NCBI GenBank assembly: GCA_023078555.1
Contig: CM041196.1
Coordinates: forward strand, 4,599,658-4,663,657
Direction: 5' to 3'
DNA from: Ulva prolifera
Lineage: Eukaryota > Chlorophyta > Ulvophyceae > Ulvales > Ulvaceae
Length of the DNA: 64,000 nt
Shown: positions 35,685 to 45,633 of the stretch, one piece after another
Layout: the number at the start of each line of letters is the position of its first letter
Numbering within the stretch: position 1 is the stretch's first letter
Made by a program: the position numbers and the translations under genes
The notes under the pieces: generated by a model
Seen by the model: the letters and a program-made list of their open reading frames with translations, nothing else
Told to the model about the DNA's origin: nothing
Databases searched by the model: none

Positions 35685-36699
35685 CTCGAGTGATCACGCA
35701 GTCATGGCACTAGGCCGGGCACGAGCACGTACCACAGCTCGGCCGGTGATGCCAGCCAAAGATTGAAGCCCCGCACGGAGCACAAGAGCATTCCCCTTGC
35801 ACAACGCCACACTCAACCGGCGCAGAGCATTCGTCACAAACAAAGCACGGTTCACCTTACCACACCGAGACGCAACCTCCGCCAGCCGATTCAAGTGATT
35901 CATGGCAGGCCGCCCCAAGCGACCATGCGTCTCATGCGACAACGGCACGAAACTATACGCATCAGGGTCGTACAAACGATAAGCAGTGCGTTTCTGCACG
36001 TCCCGCGTCTCCGCAGCACCCCCGTCCTCGCGGGCCGCACGGCCGCAATAGGAACCAGCACAGGGGTTCACAACCGACACATCTCCTATGCACAAAGGGT
36101 CGCCCGGCGGCATAAACATGATGTCCCCCAGTTTCTCCTGGGCCACTGCCCTGAACACCTCATCCAGCGCCGTTGCCTGCGCGGCAGCGGCCTGCTCCCC
36201 AGGCCCCGCTGGATCCTGACCACCCGGCGCCGCCGCCGCCGCCAGGGCCGCAGCCTGCGCTGCGTCTGGCGCGTGGCGCCCCATCTGGGCGCTGTGTCCA
36301 GCATCGGCGTCGGCGGCCGGAGCAGGCGTAGGTGCCGGCGCCTCGTCCGCGCGCGCGGTTGGCGGCGGCGGCGGGGCTGCAGGCATCGGCGCCGCGGGCA
36401 AGGCCGCCCCACGCGAAGGGCCCGCGACCTGGGAGGCGGGCTGGGGCGGAGCAGGGGGGGGCGGGCCCAACGGGCCAGCATGGATCTGCCTCGATGCGGC
36501 CGCGAGCCGCGCGCGGACGAACGGCGCTGTGCGCGGGATGCGCGTGGATACCACACACGCGTGGGACCCGACCTCGCGCCATTGTTTTTCAACGATATTG
36601 TGGCGCGAAGTCCAGGTCCCCGCATTGTGTGTGCAATTCATCGCGTGGTCGAGACCATGCGGCTGTATGAGAGTGCCACATTCGCAGCGCGAGCCGACC

Positions 36700-36736
36700 G
36701 CATTGGGAGGGGCTGGGGACATGCCCCTCCCAATGC
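36700..36736. repeat. perfect 13-bp inverted repeat at 5' end of LINE fragment
   Basis: GCATTGGGAGGGG and its exact reverse complement are separated by 11 bases, at the truncation edge of the LINE reading frame. Confidence 0.85.
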
Positions 36737-36749
36737 AGCTTGTATGCAT

Positions 36750-37508
36750 GTATGCATGACTTGTTATTCACGACCACCTGCTTCTGCGCGTCGGCGCACA
36801 GAGTCAAAGTTCACCACGTGAAGCATGTTTGGGGTTGTCGGATTCCGGAAGGATGTTGGGGGGGATGCGCCGGCGTGAATCACATAATTCCCGCCGGCGT
36901 GTGGGAATGTCTCCACCGTCAGCACAAGCTGCTGCTCCGTGTGGGTGTGGAAGTGTGGGCGATGGGCTGGCGGTCCCCGACGTGCCCCATGAGGCAGGTC
37001 GGCGTCACAGTCAGTAACACACCTCTGGCATTGCCCAGGCCTAGGGAGTGCCCGGCTGTGCTCTGGCAGACGGGCTGGCTCGTTTGTATGCAAACCAAGG
37101 AGTTCTGCGCTCTAAAGAGCAGACAGAGATGTCCAGACAGAAGATTTCCGCACAGAACAGTGCTGAGACAGCCGCAGCCTGCAGAGGGTGCGATACGGCG
37201 CACCCCCCTGTGCACTCCACACCTGGTACAGCATGCTGGGGCTCTGCCATTGCCAGTGTCTGGCTCGTGCTGTTGCATGGTATTTTGTTCCCCACACCTG
37301 CGGCCAGTGTGTCCTGCCTTCCAGGTACATCTTCCGTGCCATACACTATCAGTGAAAGCAGTGCACACTCGACGTGTGGACGCTGCAGCCGCAGTGGCGC
37401 ATGCAGATGAGAATGGAATGGGGCAGGATGAAGCTGGCGGTTGGTTGACACCGCAGGTGAGCCCGACCTGCTAACGTGATGATGCGAGCATGTTTACCGA
37501 GCACAGGC
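36750..37508. other. unassigned; possible signal-peptide exon
   Basis: Both strands have long open frames and none is recognised. One plus frame near 37225-37320 reads as a hydrophobic segment (SAIASVWLVLLHGILF) followed by a CAG|GTACAT donor. This could be the secretion-signal exon of the Cys-rich gene that ends at 37777; the link is unproven. Confidence 0.3.
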
Positions 37509-37777
37509 ACGGTGTCTGCGACTCAAAGCATTGGGGCGATGTGCCATCGCACGATCAGGTCTGCTGTGCAGGATCAAGCCGGTGTGGTGACATTTTCACT
37601 GCGATATGGTTCAGCAACGAACGACTCGCGGTGGCAGGACAGTGCCAATGCAGTGCCGATGTTTGCCGTGTTTGTTATCCTGCAAGTGTAGATGGACGCA
37701 CGTGGTGCCATGCTTCTGTAAACAAAGCGGGCAACGTCAACCTCAACGTTAGTGTCACATATGTTGTGTCAGTGTGA
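37509..37777 (+). CDS. probable last exon of a small Cys-rich protein
   Basis: After an AG acceptor at 37507-37508 the frame encodes about 89 residues with regularly placed Cys: HGVCDSKHWGD, VCCAGSSRCGD, GQCQCSADVCRVCYPA and TWCHAS. It ends NVNLNVSVTYVVSV. The Cys spacing suggests a secreted disulfide-rich domain, but I recognise no family. It is convergent with MGST3-like gene B, ending 421 bases from that gene's stop. A weakly similar, probably decayed sequence ends at 33269 beside gene A. The upstream exon or exons are not established. Confidence 0.45.
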
Positions 37778-38197
37778 AAGACTCCTTTACGTTTTGTGTG
37801 TTGCGTTGTAGAGGATTTCCAGGGCACACGTGGCGGCACCTTGATTCACAGATGCGAACATGCCATACTTCGTACGTGAGCAGTGTTTGGGGCAGGTGTC
37901 ATTGCTACAGACGCAGCCGCATGTAGCGGACCGGGTTACACTCAATTTGGTGCTTTATGCTTCATATGATTCATGTCTCATGCCACATCTTGGCCAATTC
38001 CACTGAGGATCGTGCAGTTTGCCGTTGTGGCAACGCACAAAACACCGCCTCATAGGGCACAATTGAGCCCAGGCTGACACAGATCAACAACATGCTCCAC
38101 AGCCACTGCTCTATGGGGTCGACTTGTTAGCGGCCACCACAGCATGCCAAAAAGCTTTGCTTTCACAGTTTTCCTGCTCACAGGATCAGGCAGTGTT

Positions 38198-38960
38198 TCA
38201 TGATGATGTCAAGGAGAGCGCCCACACGATGACGGACTTGATTATGATGCCCACCAGCGTGAAAAGGCTGAGGTAGCCAGCAATGCCTCCTGTTGAGCGG
38301 TTGCTCGGAACACCGGTGCTGTAGCCTGTGAAGTACATCACCCTCGCTGCCAGAAACACAAAGCCTACGATGCCCGCGGTGATCGGATGCTGCACGACAA
38401 TTTTTCACGTCACAGTATTGAACTTCTGTGCTGCACGGCCAAGAAGACCTGCACTTCACTGGACGCCACAGTCTCATTGGGATCTCTGGGGCACACCTTC
38501 AGCCCAGAACAGAGCAGCAGAGCCAAGAAGATGGGCTGGACTTCCAAGGAGTTTTGGTGGCCTCGCTGAATACAGTTGAATGCTTTAGCGTCCTCCTCCT
38601 TCGGGCAATTGTCTTTTGTGGCGTACAAATCGGGGTATTTGACCCCGTACCTGCAGGAGGCATCAGTTCAGCATGGGCTGCGCAGCACACAATCATATTT
38701 GACTGTTCTCTGGATTGCTGCATGGATTGATATGACTGCAGGAATGGGGATGTCATCTGATGGGGTGCGTTGCCGAGCGCAGCAACATGGACAAAACCAC
38801 AACGAGCGCACGCACAGCTCAAGCACGTCAGGGACATGAAAGCCTACTTCTTTCTAGCTTTTCCTACGCCAAGTCCCATGAAGAGATGGTGGACGAGGAA
38901 CGACGCGGCCGCGACGGCCATGACCAACTCAAAGTTGGCTGGAATGGTAGCGGCAGCCAT
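38198..38960 (-). CDS. MGST3-like microsomal glutathione transferase (MAPEG), gene B
   Basis: Exons are 38960-38848, 38650-38497 and 38389-38198, with the same intron positions and phases as gene A, and 152 residues. Start MAAATIPANFELVMAV; signature FNCIQRGHQNSLEVQPIF, with Gly where A and C have Ala. Then HPITAGIVGFVFLAARV, YFTGYSTGVPSNRSTGG and a last helix ending WALSLTSS. Exon, intron and flank similarity to gene A shows that the pair arose by duplication of a unit of about 4.5 kb (without the LINE fragment the unit is shorter). Localisation and role are as for gene A. The frame is intact and all splice sites are canonical. Confidence 0.93.
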
Positions 38961-40862
38961 TGCTGTTGCCGAGGAGCTGGTACCCGAATCTTCCGGCGCT
39001 GACCAGTCCGAAGTAATGCACACTCAGACGATTGACGATGTGCAGCGTGATTGAATACAAGGCTTCAGGCCGCGTGTTGCGGAGACTGATGTTTGTCTGT
39101 GGTCGTTGTGTCAGAGAAAGCTGAGACAGTGGCACGAGACAGCGACGCTTATCAATTTATGTACGGCCCGTACGACCTGGATTGAGTGGGAGTCGTCGCT
39201 TTTTCCTGTCCTTTGCTGTGGCTGAGGGTGGATGGCTGACTTCATCGTTGTGCCGAGGGCTCACGTCAGCGGCAGTGGTATTCGGTGTGACGTTACACCG
39301 CGAGAGACCAGGGTCGGTCAACCCAGGAGACGCACACGGCTGCACCTCTCCCTGCCTTCTATTGCACGCATTCCTGTCTGCAAGTACATCCGATGGGCAG
39401 GTGATCCCGCATGCAATTGCTACCAGTGCACGGCCAAGTGCTGCGACCGGGCGTTTCGAGGCGTCGAGACTCTGCGCGGAATGAATTCGAATCCGTTCTG
39501 ATCCGGCTATGTCAGGCTAGAGCCAGCCTCCGGTCACTCGCACCAGCCGCCAATGAGGTCACCTGCCACCGACCGCCAGAGTGAACGCTCCCAAATGGAT
39601 GAAAACGCAGCACGCGCCAACATGCATGCCGCACCGGCCTGCGTTCCACGCTACCCCGTACATACACACGCCCGCGACGTCGCCGCACCACAGGCGCTGG
39701 CCGTGCAGAGCACCGCGCCTCGAGGTGATCACCCCATGGCTGCAGCATGCGTGCATCGCTGTTGGTCCGGCTCATGCCGCCACTGGATGCCGCCATGCCC
39801 TGATGCAAACTGATGAGACCCCGGCATGCCTCGTGGGTGTGGCCGCGCCGGGGACAGCTGTCGGCGCTGGCCGCGCAGCGCCGCTGTGGGAGCGTGCTGT
39901 GGTGGAATGCGGTGTCTGAGTGTGCTGACCGTGTGGAGTGGCGGTGGCGGCTTGTGCACACATGTGGGTACCCACACCACGTGGTGCTCCTGTTCCTGGT
40001 TGTGCCATGCGTGCTAGCAGCTGACCCCGCGGACCGACCTGCGACTCCAACACGTTCCTCATGACACAGCCCCGCTGCTGTCGGGGGCTCCGCCGCAGAC
40101 GCCAGACTGCTCCCCCGCACGCAGTCGCCGTGACACGCATGCATTCGCGCAGGCTCTCTAAAGAGCGCCTCCCATGACCTCGAGCCACGGAGCCGCACAG
40201 CAGAGGCCGTCTGTATTCATGTAACACATTAAAGGCCGCGGCCGCGATCACCCAGACATAAATACATTCACGCGCACATGTCGTATGTCTTTGAATTGCG
40301 CCGGCAAGTAAGGAATGCCACGCCACGCTACAGACCCCGGCCACAGCAGCAGCAGGTGTACAACGATTCAGACCGTAGGTTACAGACGGCAGGCGGTTCA
40401 GAAACAACCGCGGGCTGGTGGGTAAGGTGAGCAGCCTGACCCCACACCCACCCAACCGAAATCATGCCTCAATGTGCGTCACAGCTGAGTCAGCTGTGGC
40501 AATCAGATTGTCGGGGGCAAGGCTGCAGGGCGCATCTGCATGGGGGGCAGGCTCGTTCACTCTCGATGGTTGATCGTGCTGGGATCCAGCAGCTGGGGTG
40601 ATGCACACAGGAGCCCTCAATTCTCCAGCTGAGCCCCATCAAACCCTCCGGTTGTGGCCACTCCTGTGATCCCTCCTGTGTAGCTGCACCCCCTTTCACC
40701 ACTGGCCTGTTCACCATGGGCAGATAGCAGCCGGGGCTCTCCGCAATACCTTCTGAGCAGACTCTGCTCGCTCAGAAACCAAGAGCTTGTGGCTCGCACA
40801 GCCGCCTGTACACTTCCCGGGAACACCCACCTGACCAAAGGTTGGGAGCTGTGTGCGCATCT
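38961..40862. other. intergenic between genes B and C
   Basis: The first 600 bases are the duplicated 5' flank shared with gene A. Open minus frames of about 228 codons (39512-40198 and 39772-40455) overlap each other in different frames and have no recognisable motif, so they are not called. Confidence 0.4.
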
Positions 40863-41660
40863 TTAGGAAGCCAACGAGACGCCCCACACAACGATGGACT
40901 TGCAGATGATGCTCACCAACACCAACAGGCTGAGGGCTCCGCCAACTGCGCCAGTTGCGCGGTTCTCTGGCGCTCCAGTGCTGTAGCCCATGAAGTACAC
41001 GACCCTCAGAGCCACGAAAACGAGGCCTGTGATGCCCGCAGCGATCGGGTGCTGCACCAGAAAGACTCATGTTACTTGTGTGCCTTTTGGCGTGATGCAA
41101 GATTGAGCTCGGTTGTAGAGACGGCTTGCAGTGGGCAGGAGCGTTGGCATCGAGCACTGGCGTCTCTCGTGGCATACCTTCAACCCAGCGCAGATGAGCA
41201 AAGCCAGAAAGATGGGCAGCATTTCGAGAGAGTTTTGATGCGCTCGCTGGATGCAATTGAACGTGTTTGCGTCCTCATCCGTGAGCCTTGGGCAGTTTTC
41301 CTTGCTGGCGTACATCTTGGGGTATCTGACTCGATACCTGAAGCAGGAGCAACAGGTCAGCTTGGCATTGGCCACGCCCTGTCACAGAGAATAGGTAGCT
41401 GCATCTCCTCTGTGGATGGACATGAGTGTGCAAACGGCGGTCTGATCGCTGGACTCGCCTTGGCCAGCGCAGTGACCATGCACATCACCAGCACAAATTC
41501 ATGTACAGCCGAGGCACGCCGGGAGTCCAGAGGCCCACTTTCTTCTAGCGCTTCCGACAGACAAGGCCATAAAGACATTGTGGACAAAGAAGGACGCGAC
41601 GACGACTGCCATGACGAACTCGAAGTTGGCTGGAATGGTATCTCCAGAGATATCGGCCAT
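40863..41660 (-). CDS. MGST3-like microsomal glutathione transferase (MAPEG), gene C
   Basis: Exons are 41660-41539, 41337-41178 and 41051-40863 (phases 2 and 0), 156 residues. Start MADISGDTIPANFEFVMAV. The loop YRVRYPKMYASKENCPRLTDED has two more residues than A and B. Signature FNCIQRAHQNSLEMLPIF; then HPIAAGITGLVF, VYFMGYSTGAPENRATG and the ending WGVSLAS. It is the most divergent of the three and probably the oldest split. The second intron's donor is GTATGC. Four membrane helices are predicted by eye. All three genes point the same way, but each has its own 5' flank, so separate promoters are likely. Confidence 0.93.
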
Positions 41661-43950
41661 ACTTGCTGCCCAGGTGGGATGCGTCGCTTGAAGCGCTAGC
41701 TGTACGACAAAGACGGAAAAGTAATTTCTATTTCCACGCTAAGCGCTTTCTGATTAGTGCCCATGAAGGACCATTCGCTGCTGAGGCTGATGCTGGTGCG
41801 TTCGAGTTAGAGTGCGCTGAAATTGTAGCTCGTGACTGAAGCCGACGCCATATTGCAAGGATTCCATACAGCTTCGAATTGATCAATGTGTTGGGGAGTG
41901 TGGCGCGGGTGCCCGTCGGAGTTCGTGCAGGTTGCATGTGCTGACGTGAGCGCGCATCGCCGCAGTGCGCTGGTGTGTACAGCTTGCATCACGGCCAGAT
42001 GCAAATTGGCTTCTACAGCGCTCAGTGAAGCAGGTCTCCTGCGCTTCAGATTGCGAGTGTGTCATACGGCGAGGCGGTGTTACTGCTTTCAGCGCTGCAG
42101 CGGTGCACAGTTGTCTGTTCGCTCTCGCAGACTCTCGAAAAAAATCATCTTGTGCAGGGCATGCTCTTGAAGCACATCTTGTCCTCCAGCCAAATCGGCC
42201 GCGGCAGTAGCATCGGGCAATATGATCTCGTTCCCAAACACAGCCCACTTTAGCACCCCTGGCCACATGCCCGCAGAGTTAATGGGAAGGCCCCGGGCTC
42301 CGGTGCGCATCGCCAGGCATGAACAGCATGCGGCCTCCTCCGACTCTCTGGTTCGGCGGCCCATTTATGGCAGCCGCCTCAATCGCAAATGCATCAACGC
42401 CTTGACACGCCCTTGTCTCTGTTGAGACGGGGCATGGGCTGGACGTCCAGCCGACATTCGGGCTGCGCGGTGTCCCGGGCTGGCCGGGTTTGCTGGGGAC
42501 TTCGGGGCAGGCTGTGGGTTGGGGCCAGCCGACGGCCGGTGGGTTGGTCGGGCAGCGTCTGGATTCCCCTCGAAACGTCGCCCCGAGCGCGGCTGCATCG
42601 TCCACGTGGACCCATGCTGTTGATCTGGGAAGGGTGCATGTTGCTGTGGGTGGGGGTGTGTATTACAAGGACAAATTCGGAGGGGCCGGTAGCACCAACA
42701 AGGCAATGAGGAAGCACACGGACTCCCAAAGCACGCTCGTCAGGAGAGCGGCAGCCACCTCGGATCCGATTGATTGCAGGTCCAAGTCACAGCAAGCACC
42801 CAACCATGGACACAGCACCCCGCCTCATCCCGACAGGAACCCACTGAACATGCATCCCGACACCCGGGCACCACACCCACACCGTGTGGGACACCCATCC
42901 CCGCTCAACCCCCCCAAATGTTAACACGCGCTTTCCCGCGTCCGCCCGCAATACGACCCCGCCGCCCGCGCGGCCGCGGCAGCCCAAGCTGGCAGCCCGG
43001 CCGGAGCTGGCCCAACGTGCAACGTGCAAGCTGCCAGGGGGGGCCCACCCCCCACCCCCCCCCAGTCCCCGGGTGGGGGTGTGTGGAGGGGGGGGGTTAA
43101 ACTTTAAACTTTGAAATTTCAGGGGCCTGGGCGTGGGATGCGATCTGGGTGTGTCTATCCGCAGCTGTGACGGACAGTGTGTGGTGGTCTGGGTGTCTGT
43201 GTCTGTTGTTCGGGGTGCTGTGCACATGGGTTTGCATGCGTGCGGTCGCGGCTGTGGCTGTGGCGTGGCTGCATTGGACAGGGTTGTACTGTGTGGCAAT
43301 CCAGTGGTATAACGGCCATATCACTGGATTGCCACATGCTGCCTCACTCACAGCCTTGATCATTGTAACACATCATCATCACTTGCAGGGGTGCTGCTTC
43401 GTCCATTCAAGGAATCAATATCTAGCTGTAGCAACTTGAACTTGAACTATCGCTTGAAGCAATATATTAAGCAAGCTATACTGAGCTGTATTTGCTGCAA
43501 CTGCATGTGGCATGTCTGTGGCCGCTGATCAAGGGAGCACATGTCTGATCTGCAGATCTGCACGGCAGATTCTGCAGTGATGTCATCAATGGTCAGAGCG
43601 AGTTCAAAAATTCTGCATTGCCTGGGCAGCTGACATGCATATGTACGTGTTACAGAGCGGTGCATACATACAGATTCAAGGGTAACATCGTGTTTGCATG
43701 AATGATTGCGTTATGACCTGTCTGGATATCTGGATAGGTCTAGGCAAGAATAGATCCGCATGAACACGCATCTTTCAACACTCGAGACGCCACGAACCAC
43801 CCGGAACATGAAAACCCAGGCATCAACAATGTCCGCAGTATACATAAATTCAGATACAAGCTGTCCATCTCCAGACGGCTGATCAGCTCCAGTGTTAGTG
43901 CTATACATACAGCAACGTTGCAACGTTATAACGCCCGTGAACGCTGTGCA
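41661..43950. other. intergenic between MGST3-like gene C and EF-hand-like gene
   Basis: No firm gene. A minus frame at 42089-42364 (VLKWAVFGNEIILPDAT, ALHKMIFFESLRERTD) looks protein-like but has no partner exons I could find. C/G-rich low-complexity sequence fills 42.4-43.1 kb. A 45-bp palindrome lies at 43292. Confidence 0.4.
43292..43336. repeat. 45-bp palindromic element, copy 1
   Basis: TGTGGCAATCCAGTG, a 15-base spacer, then the exact reverse complement CACTGGATTGCCACA. The same arms and spacer length recur at 56307-56351; inverted, the second spacer matches this one at 12 of 15 positions. Confidence 0.9.
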
Positions 43951-44448
43951 ATGACGATGCTCCGTGTGGAAGCTCTTCCAGGCGACGTCACATCGCAGCA
44001 GCGAAGGGCGTACGCGATTCTGAAGCTCGCTGGCAACGAGACTGGGGAGCTCGACGACGAGGTGCGGCTGGCGCGCGCTGCTCGACCTTGATCATGGTCG
44101 CCTGTGTGAAGCGTAAGCATGCCCGGGGCCCACGCGCGTGATCATGCGCTTGGCTGATCATGAGAAGCCCCCACGAGGCGGCAAAATTGAATACTAAATC
44201 ACAGATTCTTGTATACAGCTACATTTTTAGTGTGATGGGCAGGTGCGCAGGTACCGGAGAAGTACGGAGACGCGGCCACGGTCTCGGCGCTCGCACCTAC
44301 TGGCAACGGCGACGCGGTGCCGTTTGGCGCTTTCGTCGAGGCTGTGTCCAAGCCGCCGACGGTGCGGCTCCGAGCCAATCGGGTCGAAGCTTTGTCGCGG
44401 AGCGCACGGCCTTCCGTGTTGCACCCAGACAGCCATGGCTATGCATAG
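43951..44448 (+). CDS. small EF-hand-like protein, copy A
   Basis: Exon 1 is 43951-44061 (37 codons, MTMLRVEALPGDVTSQQ to GELDDE, donor GTGCGG). The second exon starts at 44251 after GCGCAG and reads VPEKYGDAATVSALAP, TGNGDAVPFGAFVEAVSK, reaching a stop at 44448. The join is phase 0 and gives about 103 residues. Two loop-like segments (AGNETGELDDE and TGNGDAVPFGAF) have the glycine and hydrophobic spacing of EF-hands but are degenerate. Calcium binding is therefore uncertain. The paralogue at 54044 has the same exon 1 length, phase and sequence. Past the shared VSKxPTVR the two diverge, so the true 3' end, or a further exon, is unsettled. The copia element sits 450 bases downstream. Confidence 0.55.
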
Positions 44449-44900
44449 CGCTCCGATTGCAATCATGATCGAGGCTGAGGGGCTGCAGTCCAGCCATGAT
44501 CAGCATGATGCTTGCCATCGCATTCCTGAGCTCGCGCATGTTGCTGCATGTTGGCACCACTCGGCACCACTAGGCAGGCTCACTAGGCCCGTCTAACGAT
44601 CACCGGCGTGAAGTTTTGCATCAAAGTACGTGGTGTATAGAAGAACAAAAGGGTCTAGACGCACACTGCGCAAGAGCTGCCCGAAGCGGTACAGCATTTC
44701 GTGGGCGCCGCGATCGCGCGCGTCATGCCGTGGGCATGGTGTAATCGAGCAACAGCCGCGGGAGATATCGATCCTGATTCGAGTCAAGCCAGTGGGCTCA
44801 TCCGCGTATATGTACGCTACAGGATCCTGCAGGATCGAGTGCATCGACACTCTATTATACAGATTCTGAGGCGTCTCTGCCACGCACGTGAAGGGGAAAT

Positions 44901-45604
44901 TGTGGCAGCACAGAGCTCTCTGGGCTCTGCGTGCTGCGTGAATAAGTCATGCTTTTTGATATAGTTAACCGAGAGGTGCAGTAGCTAGCTGTTGCTGCGG
45001 CTGCACCCTACTAATTGTGTGTTCTGAGTCCACAGTGAGTGCAGCATGCACCTGTGAGACGAGTGATAAAGACTGAGGGAAACCAGTCATGTACGCATGC
45101 TGAGCTGCGGCATAGCGTGACGCGTATGTGTAGTGACCTGAGAGTCCCACACACCATAGTATAGTATGGTGTGCTGGTGGATCTGAGATCCTGGAGGATT
45201 TGAGCTGCACAGAGCAGACCACTTGTGTGTTTGTGTGGTGTGTGTGTGTGAGTGTGCTGGTGAAAGGTATAAATACCACTGTGCTTTCTGTAGCAGACAT
45301 CTTGTCTGAACAGAAGATGCACAGGTATATACCTCCAGCCACTATAGCTCAGATTATGTTTTGAAGTGCTAAGTCTTGTTGTGTGTGAACACTGTGGGAA
45401 GCAAGTTTGCTCAAAGAGCATTCACTGCAGGTGTTCTGTGTGTATTGAACAGGGGTATCAATAGCAAGACAGATCACCATTTGATTACCACAGGTGAGAC
45501 AAACTTAGCATATGTAATCTTGTCTGAACAGAAGATGCACAGGTGTTCTGTGTGTATTGAACAGGGGTATCAATAGCAAGACAGATCACCATTTGATTAC
45601 CACA
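44901..45604 (+). repeat. 5' LTR of copia element
   Basis: Contains a TATA-like GGTATAAATACC near 45268 and, in its last third, an internal direct duplication of about 67 bp (45428-45494 and 45540-45606, the second running just past the LTR end). It is nearly identical to the 3' LTR. Confidence 0.95.
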
Positions 45605-45615
45605 GGTTATGGGCC
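45605..45615 (+). promoter_or_regulatory. primer-binding site, initiator tRNA-Met half-molecule type
   Basis: GGTTATGGGCC directly follows the 5' LTR. It is complementary to the anticodon-arm region of eukaryotic initiator tRNA-Met, the site used by Drosophila copia, which primes from an internal tRNA cut rather than the 3' end. Confidence 0.75.
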
Positions 45616-45633
45616 TATCGCGAGTACTGCGCC

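Larger units (their letters stand above)
35541..36749 (-). mobile_element. 5'-truncated LINE (non-LTR retrotransposon) C-terminal fragment
   Basis: A 351-codon minus-strand frame (36749-35694) carries features of the C-terminal region of LINE reverse transcriptase proteins. These are a Cys/His cluster (CECGTLIQPHGLDHAMNC, then RHNIVEK), a nuclease-like stretch (DIMFMPPGD, GDVSVVNP) and the typical ending FVPLSHETHGRLG, LRRLSVALCKGNA. The middle third is Pro/Ala-rich low-complexity sequence. The reverse transcriptase and any first ORF are absent, as in the usual 5'-truncated insertions. The frame has no stop until its natural end, which suggests a fairly recent insertion or use by the host. 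Duplicated 70-bp units form the 3' tail. I could not identify target-site duplications. Confidence 0.72.

Noticed and set aside
35763-36821. 352-codon plus-strand frame opposite the LINE fragment
   Set aside because: Only the minus strand shows LINE motifs; the plus frame is a GC-rich shadow.
39512-40455. Two overlapping 228-codon minus-strand frames
   Set aside because: They occupy different frames over the same DNA, have no recognised motif and no counterpart in the paralogous flank of gene A.
44965-45421. Minus-strand frames of 125-152 codons in both LTRs
   Set aside because: They lie wholly inside the copia LTRs and repeat at 49767-50225. They are noncoding LTR sequence.
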